A DNA stretch of 64,000 bases from AP-15 sp963781215 (lineage in GTDB: Bacteria > Pseudomonadota > Alphaproteobacteria > ATCC43930 > CGMCC-115725), in the NCBI GenBank assembly GCA_963781215.1, contig CAWAFE010000053.1:1-64000 (forward strand), given 5' to 3'. Every line of letters begins with the position of its first letter. Positions within the stretch are counted from its first letter, which is position 1. Under the pieces are notes generated by a model. The model was given only the letters and a program-made list of their open reading frames with translations, was not told the origin of the DNA and searched no databases. A program made the translations under genes and the position numbers. Of this stretch, positions 29,538 through 38,524 are shown piece by piece.

Positions 29538-30809
29538 ATGTCAGACGAACGCGCCATTCCTCTTTTCGATCGCGTCGAGGATTTCCCGATCCCGCCGGAA
29601 GATTTGGATCTTCTGACCGCGGCGCCGGATCAGCTCCATCACTACGGCCTGCCGCCGCGCCCAGCGACCAGAGCAGAGCCTCAGCTGTTTAGCGTCTGGC
29701 GCAGCTTTTTTGTGCCGCGTCCGATCTTTGTTCGGGCGCTGGTCAGCATAATCCCCGACTAATTCGCACCGCTGGTCAGGCAGACGCCGAGCGGGGCGGC
29801 AACTTCATCTCCCCGGACAGCCGATACGAGACCAGCCGCAACTGGTGTGGAGCGTATATCGAAGCGAACAGCGACAAGGTTCTGGTGCAGGTATCCGGGC
29901 GATGGATGGTGCCGAGACCTTCGCCGCCTCTCGGCGCGGAACCGGCGTCGGGCGAAAGCACGGTGTATGCCTGCTCCACTTGGGTCGGGTTGGACGGTCA
30001 ACGGCGGTACCTCGATTCCTCGCTGCCGCAGATCGGCACTTGGCAGGCGATCACTGTGGCCGAAAACGGTTCGACGGCGGTCGAGACCTATGCCTGGGTG
30101 CAATGGTGGGCGAAGGACGCACCCGATGACATTCAGGACATAACACCTCTGCGTATCGACAGCGTGCCGGTGCGGCCAGGCGATCAGGTGGCCTGCATGG
30201 TCAGGGTGTGGGAGCCAAGCGTGGCGGCCGTCTATGTCAAGAACCTGAGGACCAACCTGCTGGCGCATTTCCGCATCCGAGCGCCGACCGTGACTCTCGA
30301 CGGCGGACACCGGCATCGATACACGATCTCCGGGGCGACCGCCGAATGGATCATGGAGCGGCCTACTCATCTCGGTACCCAGATGCCTTATGATCTGGCC
30401 GATTACGGCAGCACCGAGCTGCTGCACTGCTACGCCGCCGAGGCCAACCCGACGACACCGAGCTGGCCTTGGGTCGTCGGCACTGGGCAGGTTCTGCGGG
30501 GCGCGCGGTTTATCCGGATGTACGACAGCCGGGCAACCGAGTATCGGGACCCAGGATGTCGGTCCGGCTGAGACTCCCGTCGAATATCGCCCGTCGCTGG
30601 CGGTACTGCCGTTCCGAACGCTACAGCCGGACCAGTCGGACGCCTATTTCGCCGAGGGGATAGTCGACGACATCATCAGCGCATTGGGCGGACTGAAGGA
30701 TCTGGTCGTCATCGCGCGGAGCTCGACCCAGACCTATGCCTTCATCTCGATGCCGCAGCGCACCAGCGACAGCTCCGTGCGCGTAACCTATGGCGGCTTC
30801 CCCGACTGA
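29538..30809 (+). pseudogene. G1 (eqolisin-like) glutamic peptidase gene interrupted by a cyclase gene fragment
   Basis: The central region (frame of 29759-30571) reads TSRNWCGAYIEANSDKVL, VSGRWMVPRPSPP, CSTWVGLDGQRRYLDSSLPQ and ETYAWVQWW, the pattern of G1 glutamic endopeptidases (catalytic Gln and Glu are probably in the DSSLPQ and WVQWW regions). The first 74 codons, from ATG 29538, are in another frame and join near 29757. At about 30555 the peptidase reading passes into 159-185 bp that match the cyclase at 27363-27521. After it the same frame ends with FISMPQRTSDSSVRVTYGGF and a stop at 30809, which looks like the original peptidase C-terminus. The gene is thus a mosaic. Joining points are approximate. 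Confidence 0.7.
30582..30740 (+). repeat. Segment shared with 27363-27521 (copy 2, inside G1 peptidase gene)
   Basis: A 159-bp piece of a cyclase-type gene, in frame 0, equal in length to the matching part of the neighbouring cyclase and about 93% identical by eye. Nearly all differences are silent, so it came from a functional paralogue rather than from a fresh copy of the neighbour. Confidence 0.93.
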
Positions 30810-30816
30810 GCGTTCG

Positions 30817-31563
30817 TCATGCGGCTTTTGCCAGCCGCTGCAGCAGCGCCTGTGCGGCGGCCGGAGCGCGCACCTTGGCGCCGTTGATGAAATAGACGAA
30901 GCAGTCGCGCGTACCCTGCGCCGACAGCTCGCGAAAATTCCGGGCCCAGGCATCGAGCGCGTGGGGCGGGTAGCCCGAAGGCTCGTCGGCGGCGCAACGC
31001 CGCAGCCGGGCATAGATGAAATCGCCGGTGATTTCGCGGTTCGGGAAATTGTCGTCGTCGACCATCGCCAAGGTCACCCGATGCCGGCGCAGCAGGTCGA
31101 GGAGTGCTGCGGGAACCCCGTCGCGGGCGCGGATCTCGACGACGTGCCGCAGCGCCCTTCCGTCGATCTCGCGCGGCAGCAGCTCCAGGAAGGCGGCAAA
31201 GGCGTCCTCGTCGATCGCCGCCCGCGGCGGGAATTGCCACAGGATCGGGCCGAGCTTGCCGCCCAGCTCCGATAGCCCGCTGGCGAAGAAGCGGTCGAGC
31301 GCCGGCCCCATCGTGCCGAGGTCGCGCCGGTGGGTCACAAACCGCGGCCCCTTCAGCGAAAAGACGAAATCCTCGGGCGTCTCGTCGTGCCAGCGGCGGT
31401 AGCTCGCCGGCTTCTGCAAGCCGTAGAAGGTGCCGTTGATCTCGATCGCGGTGACATGCCGGCTGGCAAAGCCGAGCTCTTCGGCGTGCTTCAGGCCCGG
31501 CGGATAGAAGGCCCCGCGCCACGGCGCAAACACCCAGCCGCCGATGCCGACGCGGATAGTCAT
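30817..31563 (-). CDS. DUF72 family protein
   Basis: A 248-residue TIM-barrel-like DUF72 protein. It starts IRVGIGGWVFAPWRGAFYP, followed by the EINGTFYGLQKPASYRRW segment, FSLKGPRFVTHRRDL, LGPILWQFPP and, near the end, CFVYFINGAKVRAPAAA, all diagnostic of the family. The biochemical role of DUF72 proteins is not established. It converges on the interrupted peptidase gene, with 7 bp between stops, and is divergent from the first pirin gene across 86 bp. Confidence 0.93.
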   Translation of the reverse strand: MTIRVGIGGWVFAPWRGAFYPPGLKHAEELGFASRHVTAIEINGTFYGLQKPASYRRWHDETPEDFVFSLKGPRFVTHRRDLGTMGPALDRFFASGLSELGGKLGPILWQFPPRAAIDEDAFAAFLELLPREIDGRALRHVVEIRARDGVPAALLDLLRRHRVTLAMVDDDNFPNREITGDFIYARLRRCAADEPSGYPPHALDAWARNFRELSAQGTRDCFVYFINGAKVRAPAAAQALLQRLAKAA

Positions 31564-31649
31564 GCAACGCAGCCCCTCTTTGGAATGGGTTCAATCCGGG
31601 TAGATGCGAACCGATATCATCATCAAGCTCCTTCCTCAAAGGATCAGCA

Positions 31650-32519
31650 ATGACCGACAATACTGCGACGCGCGTGCCCGCTCAGCCGACCGTCAGGGCG
31701 GTTGAGCGCATCGGGCGCGGGACGCCGGCCAGCGACGGCGCCGGGGTTCGCCTCAACCGGATCATCGGCAAGCCGGGGCTGCCCGATCTCGACCCGTTCC
31801 TGCTGCTTGACGAATTCCGTTCGGACGACGCCGCGGACTATGTGGCGGGCTTCCCGGACCACCCGCACCGCGGCTTCGAGACCGTCACCTACATGCTCGC
31901 CGGCCGGATGCGGCACGGCGACAACCACGGCAATGTCGGCTTGTTGCGCCCGGGCAGCGTGCAGTGGATGACGGCTGGGCGCGGCATCGTCCATTCCGAG
32001 ATGCCAGAGCAGGAGAACGGGCTTCTGTGGGGCTTTCAGCTTTGGGTCAACCTGCCGGCGGCCGACAAGATGACTGCACCCCGCTATCAGGACATCGAGC
32101 CCGAGGCGATCCCGACCGTCGAGCTCGAGGGCGGTGTCCGCGTCAAAATTATCGCCGGCGAGGTCGGCGGGCGGCGCGGGCCGGTCACGGGGGTGGCGAC
32201 CGACCCGACCTATCTCGACATCAGCCTCCCGGCCGGCGCAACCTTTCTCCACGGTCTGCCAGCCGACTACACGGCCTTTGCCTACGTGTTCGACGGCGCG
32301 GCCCGGGTCGGTGCCGAGACGGTTCGCCGCGGCGAGTTGGCGGTGCTCGGGCCGGGCGACGTGATCGGCATCGCCGCCGACGGGCCGGAGGCTGCCCGGC
32401 TCATTCTCGTGGCCGGCCGGCCGCTGCACGAGCCGATCGCCAAATACGGGCCCTTTGTCATGAACACCGAGGCCCAGCTGCAGCAGGCCTTCGCCGATTA
32501 CCGGGCCGGCCGCTTCTGA
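31650..32519 (+). CDS. Pirin family protein (1)
   Basis: A 289-residue bicupin of the pirin family. The metal-binding residues are clear: DHPHRGFETVTYML gives two His, and GRGIVHSEMPEQ gives His and Glu. Between them are the usual HGDNHGNVGLLRPGSVQWM segment and the second cupin with its conserved GRPLHEPIAKYGPFVMNT C-terminus. Pirins are iron-containing; some have quercetinase activity, others act as redox-sensitive cofactors; no choice can be made here. Its start is 86 bp from the divergent DUF72 gene; it converges on the second pirin gene with 19 bp between stops. Confidence 0.94.
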   Translation: MTDNTATRVPAQPTVRAVERIGRGTPASDGAGVRLNRIIGKPGLPDLDPFLLLDEFRSDDAADYVAGFPDHPHRGFETVTYMLAGRMRHGDNHGNVGLLRPGSVQWMTAGRGIVHSEMPEQENGLLWGFQLWVNLPAADKMTAPRYQDIEPEAIPTVELEGGVRVKIIAGEVGGRRGPVTGVATDPTYLDISLPAGATFLHGLPADYTAFAYVFDGAARVGAETVRRGELAVLGPGDVIGIAADGPEAARLILVAGRPLHEPIAKYGPFVMNTEAQLQQAFADYRAGRF

Positions 32520-32538
32520 GCGGCCGGGGGCGGCGGGT

Positions 32539-33453
32539 TCATTCCGGCAACGGGATGAACTCGCTCTCTTCCGGGACGGGGTCGAAGCGCCCCGCCTGCC
32601 AATCCTCCTTGGCTTGCTCGATGCGCGCCTCGCTCGACGACACAAAGTTCCACCAGATATGGCGGGGGCCGTCCAATCGTGCGCCGCCGAGCAGCATCAG
32701 CCGCGACTTACGCGCCGCCGTCACGGCGATGCGTTCGCCCGGCCGGAACACCAGCAGGCGCGGCCCGGAGAACCGCTCGCCGGCGATCTCGATCTCGCCG
32801 TCGACAATGTAGACCGCGCGCTCCTCGTGATCGGCGTCGAGCGGGGCGCTCGCCCCGGCATCGAGCGCCAAATCGACATAGAACCAGTCGGAGAGCCGAT
32901 CGACCGGGGAGGCAGCGCCCAAGGCCGACCCGGCGATGACCCGCGCCCGCAGGCCCCGGTCCTCGACGACCGGCAGCCGGTCGGCGTCAAAATGCTGAAA
33001 CGACGGTGCGGTCTCCTCGTGCTCGCGCGGCAGCGCCACCCAGCTCTGCACTCCGAACAATTCAGGGCCGGCCGGGCGCAGCTGCGGCGGCGTGCGCTCG
33101 GAATGGGCGATGCCGCGGCCCGCGGTCATCAGGTTCAGGGCGCCGGGCAGGATCTCCTGGACATTGCCGAGGCTGTCGCGATGCAGCACGCAGCCCTCGA
33201 ACAGGTAGGTGACGGTGGCGAGCCCGATATGCGGGTGGGGGCGGACATCCATGCCGCGGCCCGCGGCAAAACGCACCGGCCCCAGATGGTCGAAGAACAC
33301 GAACGGCCCCACCGTCCGCCGGTCGCGATGCGGCAAGGTGCGGCGCACCTCGAACCCGCCGAGGTCGCGCGCCCGCGGCTCGATCACCGCCTCCAGCGCT
33401 GGGCAGGAGCTCACATCGCCCAGAACCGGCTCCTCCGACGGCTGCCAGCTCAC
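32539..33453 (-). CDS. Pirin family protein (2)
   Basis: A 304-residue second pirin, of a different subfamily from the first: metal-site segments are RPHPHIGLATVTYLFEG and GRGIAHSERTP, and the C-terminus IWWNFVSSSEARIEQAKEDW is typical of the YhhW/PA2418-like group. The GTG at 33453 was chosen as start because it overlaps the MOSC stop as GTGA (33450-33453) and is preceded by GAGG, indicating coupled translation. An in-frame ATG at 33489 would extend it by 12 residues into the MOSC gene. Downstream member of a leftward group with the MOSC and CocE-type genes. Confidence 0.93.
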   Translation of the reverse strand: MSWQPSEEPVLGDVSSCPALEAVIEPRARDLGGFEVRRTLPHRDRRTVGPFVFFDHLGPVRFAAGRGMDVRPHPHIGLATVTYLFEGCVLHRDSLGNVQEILPGALNLMTAGRGIAHSERTPPQLRPAGPELFGVQSWVALPREHEETAPSFQHFDADRLPVVEDRGLRARVIAGSALGAASPVDRLSDWFYVDLALDAGASAPLDADHEERAVYIVDGEIEIAGERFSGPRLLVFRPGERIAVTAARKSRLMLLGGARLDGPRHIWWNFVSSSEARIEQAKEDWQAGRFDPVPEESEFIPLPE

Positions 33454-34193
33454 GATCGAACCTCGTCGAGAGGTCGAATAATGCCGCACGAATATGGTTT
33501 GGCGAGGACACCCATGACCTTCGGCGACTTGTTGTGCGGCGCGCCGGGATAACCGCGGCGTTGCATCAAATCGTCGAGGGCTTGTTGCAGCTCGAGGTCA
33601 TACTCGCCGGTCTGCGGATTGGCCTCGATCGCCTTGCAGCGAACACAGGCTTCATCGACGCGCAGCCGCATGCCGCCGATTTGAATGTCGCGCGTCCCCG
33701 GATGTCCCTCGACCCAGTCGAGCTCGGCGAACGGTTCGAGACCGTCGATCCAGACGTTCATGCGAAACCGCGCCGGATCGATTGCGGCGCCGACATGCCG
33801 GCCCAGCGCCCGCACCGAGGCGAGGTTGACGATCGAGACATATTGGCGCGGCCGATCGGCGAGGCTGAACGCGCCATGCGCATCCAGCACATCCAGGCGC
33901 TCGACGCCGAGCCGTCTTGCCACCGCCGCAAGCCACCGCGGATCGAGCTCGTCGTTGCCGTCCTCGTCTTTGACGAAGGCGGGCGTCTGGGCCACCATCA
34001 GCGCGGTGTTCATGCCGACATAAAAGGCGGCTTTCGAGGCCCATCGATCGGGCGTGCCCGCATCCTTCTTGAAGGCATGGCGACGGTCGCCGACCACCCC
34101 GATCGCCGGATCGATGTCGAGCCGGCCCTGCGCCCTGCCGGCGGCCCCTTTTACCGGATAGTCGTAGACGCCGACGACGCGACATTCGCTCAT
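33450..34193 (-). CDS. MOSC domain-containing protein
   Basis: A 247-residue protein with an N-terminal beta-barrel part (VVGVYDYPVKG) and the MOSC core: VGDRRHAF, RFRMNVWIDGLEPFAE, and EACVRCKAIEANPQTGEYD, which contains the conserved Cys of MOSC sulfur carriers. MOSC proteins bind molybdenum cofactor or carry sulfur. The start at 34193 follows GAGAGGGAT. The stop is coupled to the pirin start. The CocE-type hydrolase gene lies 32 bp upstream on the same strand. The substrate is unknown. Confidence 0.92.
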   Translation of the reverse strand: MSECRVVGVYDYPVKGAAGRAQGRLDIDPAIGVVGDRRHAFKKDAGTPDRWASKAAFYVGMNTALMVAQTPAFVKDEDGNDELDPRWLAAVARRLGVERLDVLDAHGAFSLADRPRQYVSIVNLASVRALGRHVGAAIDPARFRMNVWIDGLEPFAELDWVEGHPGTRDIQIGGMRLRVDEACVRCKAIEANPQTGEYDLELQQALDDLMQRRGYPGAPHNKSPKVMGVLAKPYSCGIIRPLDEVRS

Positions 34194-34225
34194 GCTGCGA
34201 TCCCTCTCACCCATGCCAGCTCATG

Positions 34226-36016
34226 CTACGTCGGATTGACGGGCCCAAGTACCGGCAGCTCGACAAAGGACGGCGTCGCGGCGGCGTGGTGCACCGTGTT
34301 GCGGGCGACGCGGATGTCGGCGTCGCCGTCCCGCGCCAGCACCGGATGGCCGCTGTTGGTGTTGCGGGCGCGTCGCGGGAAGTTGCTGCTGGTCACGTCG
34401 ACCTCGATCCGGCTGCCGGCGCCGAACGTGTGGTGGATGTCGCCGAGGCCGATCGTCAGCCGCTCGACCCGGCCCGGCGTCAGAGGCCGGGGCTCTGCCG
34501 ACGGGCCGCGGTACATCGCGCGTTGGATGCCGTCCATCAGCAGCATTGCGCGCCCATCCGGCATCAGCTCGATCAGCTTGGCCACAAAATCGGTGTCGGG
34601 GCAGTCGGATTCGACATGCAAGGTGAGGCGCACATTGCCGGCGATCGTCAGATCCTCCGTCAATACCTCGCTGCGATAAACCAATCCGTAATCGGGCAAG
34701 GTCTGGGCCGGGCGCTGGTCACACGGGCCGGCGTCGATCGTCATGTTGCGCCCGCCCAGGGTCGGGATCGGCCGGCGCGGGTCGTAGCGAAAGGTGCGCG
34801 GCGCCCCATCCGGTGTTGCCTCGTCGAGGCTGCCGTCGCCGCACAAATACAGCCGCCGCGGCCTGGTGCCCGGCGGCGGCCAGCGCTCCGCCCGGCGCCA
34901 GTCGTCGGCGGTGTAGCCGTCGCGGTGCTCGACCCAGGCGCGCGGCGAATAATAGACCGCCGGCTCGTCGATGAGCCCGGTCGGCTTCCCTTTCAGCCAA
35001 TAATCGAACCATTCGAAATAAGGGTCGCGCGGCCAGAAATTGCTCGCATAGACGAAGTAGTGCTCGTTCGGGCCGATCCACAGCTTCTGCGTCCCGGTGC
35101 GCGCCTGAATATCGTTGAAGGCGGCGATGACGCTCGTCTGAAAAATGTCGAACCAGCTCGTCACATGAAAGCCGGGAATGTCGATCGTACGGCGGAAATC
35201 ATGGGCCGCCCGGAACGCGTCGGGCGCCGGGTGGGTGACGATGTCGTCGAGAAAGGGCTGCCACAGCGCAAAATCGGGATAGCCCGCCAGCGGCAGGCGC
35301 AGCCAGTCCTCGGAGCCGACAAAGGGCGGGTCCGTGTGCCGCGCGGCGTCGAGCCGGGCATAGCGCGAAGCGGCCGAAGCGGCGGAAGCCTCGAGCGCGG
35401 CCTCGCCAACCCCGAAACGCCGCATCACCGCCTCGCGATGCGAGCGCGAGAGGCCGGGGATGTTGCGCGCCACCCACAGCCACAGCCGCTCCATCTCGAT
35501 GCCCTGGCCCTCATAGACCACGTCGTCATAAATGCTGGAGCCGCCCGCCTGCGCGAAAAAGGCGCGCAGGCTCGGGTGCCGGGTCGAGGCGGCGGCAAAG
35601 GTCGTGGTGGCGCCGGCCGACGAGCCCGACATGCCGATGACCCCGTTGCTCCACGGCTGGGCGGCGATCCATTCGAGCGTGTCGTGGCCGTCAGCGGCAT
35701 CGTCGGCATAGACCCGATCCTCGCCCTCGGAACCGTGCCGGCCGCGCGTGTCCTGATAGACGGCAGCGTAGCCATGGGCCACGATCGCTTGCCAGCCGCG
35801 CAGGATCGAGCCGCGCATCGGCTCGGCCGCGCTCGGCAACCAAGCTTTGTTGCAGTCGGTCTTATCGCGCGAGTCGGCGGCGGCGATGCCGTAGGGTGTG
35901 CGGTGCAGGAGGACGGGCCACCGCGGCCCGCCGCCTTCCGGCAGAAAGACGAAAGTGTTGAGCCGGATGCCGTCGCGCGCCGGCACCATGGTCTGAAAGC
36001 GGCGGGAGGCGCTCAT
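34226..36016 (-). CDS. CocE/NonD-type alpha/beta hydrolase (X-Pro dipeptidyl-peptidase family)
   Basis: A 596-residue hydrolase. The N-terminal alpha/beta domain has DTRGRHGSEG, the nucleophile elbow GMSGSSAGATTTFAA, and PGFHVTSWFDIFQ; the C-terminal jelly-roll domain has RLTIGLGDIHHTFGAGSRIEVDVTSSNFPR split by short turns, and HHAAATPSFVELPV at the end. These are the marks of cocaine esterase/X-Pro dipeptidyl-peptidase S15-type enzymes, which cleave acyl esters, amides or prolyl peptides. No signal peptide is evident. It is 88 bp from the truA stop and shares its strand, and is followed by the MOSC gene. Confidence 0.93.
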   Translation of the reverse strand: MSASRRFQTMVPARDGIRLNTFVFLPEGGGPRWPVLLHRTPYGIAAADSRDKTDCNKAWLPSAAEPMRGSILRGWQAIVAHGYAAVYQDTRGRHGSEGEDRVYADDAADGHDTLEWIAAQPWSNGVIGMSGSSAGATTTFAAASTRHPSLRAFFAQAGGSSIYDDVVYEGQGIEMERLWLWVARNIPGLSRSHREAVMRRFGVGEAALEASAASAASRYARLDAARHTDPPFVGSEDWLRLPLAGYPDFALWQPFLDDIVTHPAPDAFRAAHDFRRTIDIPGFHVTSWFDIFQTSVIAAFNDIQARTGTQKLWIGPNEHYFVYASNFWPRDPYFEWFDYWLKGKPTGLIDEPAVYYSPRAWVEHRDGYTADDWRRAERWPPPGTRPRRLYLCGDGSLDEATPDGAPRTFRYDPRRPIPTLGGRNMTIDAGPCDQRPAQTLPDYGLVYRSEVLTEDLTIAGNVRLTLHVESDCPDTDFVAKLIELMPDGRAMLLMDGIQRAMYRGPSAEPRPLTPGRVERLTIGLGDIHHTFGAGSRIEVDVTSSNFPRRARNTNSGHPVLARDGDADIRVARNTVHHAAATPSFVELPVLGPVNPT

Positions 36017-36104
36017 CTCGCCGTCGACGATACGCCTTGCCGGGATGCCGACGCAATTCGGGCGGGAGGCTCGGGCCGGGATGCCGGGCCTGATCCGCGC
36101 CTGA

Positions 36105-36878
36105 TCAACAGGAGGAAGATACGGCGGCGGAAAAGATCGGGAGGTAGCGCACCTCGACGAGGCAGAGGCCTTGGGCAGGTGCGGTCGGGCCGCCGGCGCG
36201 GCGGTCGCGGGCGGCGAGCGCCCGGGCCACGTCGTCGGGCCGCCAGCGGCCGAGCCCGACGAGCTTCAAGGTGCCGGCCATATTGCGCACCTGATGGTGC
36301 AGAAACGAGCGCGCCCGCGCCTCGATATGGATCTCCTCGCCCGCCTGACCGAGGTCGAGCGCGTCGAGTGTCTTTACCGGCGATTTCGCCTGGCACAGCG
36401 AGTCGCGAAAGGTCGAAAAATCGTGATGGCCGACGAGATGGCGGGCGCCTTCGGCCATCGCCGCGACATCGAGCGGCGGGGAAACGTGCCACACCCGGCC
36501 ACGCTCGAGCGCCGGCGGCGCCCGCCGGTTCAAAATCCGGTAGAGATAGATCCGGGCCGTGGCCGAGAGCCGCGCGTCGAACCCGTCCGGGGCGGGCTCG
36601 GCAGAAATAACGCTGATCGCGGCCGGACGCAGATGATGGTTGACGGCGCTGCGCAGCACTTCGGACGAAGTCGGCCGGGCGAGATCGACATGCGCGCACT
36701 GGCGCAACGCATGCACGCCGGCATCGGTGCGTCCGGCGCCGTGCACGCTGACCCGCTCGCCGCAGAACCGCTCGATTGCGGTTTCGAGCGCCTCCTGCAC
36801 CGAGAGCCCGTTTGCCTGCCGCTGCCAGCCGCAGAGCCCGGTCCCGTCGTATTCGAGCGTCAGCCGGTAGCGGGGCAT
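36105..36878 (-). CDS. truA: tRNA pseudouridine(38-40) synthase
   Basis: A 257-residue TruA. The start MPRYRLTLEYDGTGLCGWQ at 36878 is the canonical N-terminus; the catalytic Asp lies in GAGRTDAGVHALRQ; further motifs are ARIYLYRILNR, HDFSTFRDS and SFLHHQVRNMAGTL. It isomerises uridines 38, 39 and 40 in the anticodon stem-loop. It overlaps the end of fmt by 19 bp, so the def-fmt-truA group is one leftward operon, the arrangement common in Alphaproteobacteria. The final residues (SSSC) lengthen the tail slightly. Confidence 0.96.
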   Translation of the reverse strand: MPRYRLTLEYDGTGLCGWQRQANGLSVQEALETAIERFCGERVSVHGAGRTDAGVHALRQCAHVDLARPTSSEVLRSAVNHHLRPAAISVISAEPAPDGFDARLSATARIYLYRILNRRAPPALERGRVWHVSPPLDVAAMAEGARHLVGHHDFSTFRDSLCQAKSPVKTLDALDLGQAGEEIHIEARARSFLHHQVRNMAGTLKLVGLGRWRPDDVARALAARDRRAGGPTAPAQGLCLVEVRYLPIFSAAVSSSC

Positions 36879-37798
36879 GGCAGCACCGTCCCGGCCGGGA
36901 TCGGAAAACCGCGCAGAAAGGCGGGCGCGTCGAGCGCCGCCCGCCCCGGCCGCTGCAGCCGCAGCGGCTGCAGCACACCCTCGCCGCAGGCGACCGACAG
37001 GCAGTCGTCGATCACGATTCCCGGCTTTTGCCCCCGACCACCCGGCAACACGGCCGCGGCGATGACCCTGACCCGCGCGCCCCCAATCTCGAAGAAAGCA
37101 CCAGGCCAAGGATCGAACGCCCGCACTCGCCGCTCCAAATCGGCCGCCGGCAGCTGCCAGTCGAGCCGGCCTTCCTCGCGGCGGAGCTTGTGCGCATAGC
37201 TGACGCCCTCATGCGGCTGCGGCCGCGGCGTCAGGGTGCCGTGGGCGGCTCCGTCGAGGGCCGCCACGATCATCCGGGCGCCCAAAAAAGCCAGCTCCGC
37301 GGACAGGCCGGAAGCGGTTGCTCGGGGCTGGATCGGCATCCTTTGCTGCATCAGAATCGGCCCGGTATCGAGCCCTTCGTCCATCTGCATGATCGTGATC
37401 CCGGTCTCGCGGTCGCCGGCGAGCACGGCGCGCTGGATCGGCGCCGCGCCGCGCCAGCGCGGCAGCAGCGAGGCGTGCACGTTGAGGCAGCCGAGCCGCG
37501 GCGCCGCCAGCACCGCCGGCGGCAGGATCAGCCCATAGGCGGCGACGACCGCGGCATCGGCGCCGAGCGCGGCGAACGCGGTCTGCACTTCGGCAATCCG
37601 CAGACTCGCGGGAGAGCGAGCCTCGATGCCATGCCGCTCGGCCAGCAATTGGGTTGGCGAGGGCTGCAGCCGATGGCCGCGGCCGGCCGGGCGCGGCGGC
37701 TGGGTATAGACGGCGAGGACCGGGTATCCGGCTTCGATCAATCCGTCGAGGATCGTCGCGGCGAATACCGGCGTGCCCATAAAGACGAGGTTGAGCAC
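36860..37798 (-). CDS. fmt: Methionyl-tRNA formyltransferase
   Basis: A 312-residue Fmt. It opens LNLVFMGTPVFAATILDGLI, with the SLLPRWRGAAPIQRAVLAGD loop that holds the catalytic region and formyl-tetrahydrofolate site, then MDEGLDTGPIL, a linker, and a C-terminal OB-fold domain (VRAFDPWPGAFFEIGG). It formylates initiator Met-tRNA. Start 37798 gives the standard N-terminus. It starts 16 bp after the def stop and ends within truA. Confidence 0.96.
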   Translation of the reverse strand: MLNLVFMGTPVFAATILDGLIEAGYPVLAVYTQPPRPAGRGHRLQPSPTQLLAERHGIEARSPASLRIAEVQTAFAALGADAAVVAAYGLILPPAVLAAPRLGCLNVHASLLPRWRGAAPIQRAVLAGDRETGITIMQMDEGLDTGPILMQQRMPIQPRATASGLSAELAFLGARMIVAALDGAAHGTLTPRPQPHEGVSYAHKLRREEGRLDWQLPAADLERRVRAFDPWPGAFFEIGGARVRVIAAAVLPGGRGQKPGIVIDDCLSVACGEGVLQPLRLQRPGRAALDAPAFLRGFPIPAGTVLPCPATG

Positions 37799-37814
37799 GC
37801 TGTTGCGGCCGGTG

Positions 37815-38339
37815 TCAGGCGGCGGCGGGAACCCGGCTGCGCTTTGCCTTGGCGAGCTTGCGCAGAATGATCCCCCGCTTCACCAGGGAGAGGTGGTCGA
37901 CAAAGAGCACGCCGTCGAGATGCTCGATCTCATGCTGCAGGCAGGTAGCGAGAAGCCCCCTGGCGTGCATCTCGCGGATCTCGTTCTCGTAATCGAGGTA
38001 GCGCAGGCGGATCTCGGCCGGCCGAGTCACATCGGCATAGTGCTCTGGCAGCGACAGGCAACCCTCGTTCTGGGTCGCCAGCTCCGGCGAATGCCACAGG
38101 ATCTCCGGATTGGCGAGCTTCAGGGGCTGCGGCTTCTCGCCGTCGCGCGCGACATCGATAACGATAACACGGCTTGACGCCCCGACCTGCGGCCCGGCGA
38201 GGCCGATGCCGATCGCGTGGTACATCGTCTCCAGCATGTCGTCCAGCAGGCGCCTGACCCTGGCGTCGACCGCCGGGACCGGGCGGGCCTTGATCTTGAG
38301 CCGCGGATCGGGAGCGGTGATGATCGGAAGCAGAGCCAT
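37815..38339 (-). CDS. def: Peptide deformylase
   Basis: A 174-residue deformylase with the three family motifs intact: GIGLAGPQVG, EGCLSLPE (metal Cys) and QHEIEHLDG (metal His pair and catalytic Glu). It removes the N-formyl group from nascent proteins and works with Fmt, the next gene. The start MALLPIITAPDPRLK is canonical. It is the first gene of the leftward def-fmt-truA operon. The 185-bp gap to the upstream SDR gene presumably holds its promoter. Confidence 0.97.
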   Translation of the reverse strand: MALLPIITAPDPRLKIKARPVPAVDARVRRLLDDMLETMYHAIGIGLAGPQVGASSRVIVIDVARDGEKPQPLKLANPEILWHSPELATQNEGCLSLPEHYADVTRPAEIRLRYLDYENEIREMHARGLLATCLQHEIEHLDGVLFVDHLSLVKRGIILRKLAKAKRSRVPAAA

Positions 38340-38524
38340 CGGAGTAGGGCTCTAGGTAAGGCGCGCCCGGCTTTGCGTCAATAAGGCGGCGGGCGGCCCT
38401 CACGCACCTAAGGGCCGCTGCCGCCAGCGGTTCTGCTAAGAGCAACGTTGCGGCCGCGTCCGATCCCTCTTCTTTGATAACGGCGGCGAGATCGACGCAA
38501 TCACCGATTGGGGGCGATGCAAGC

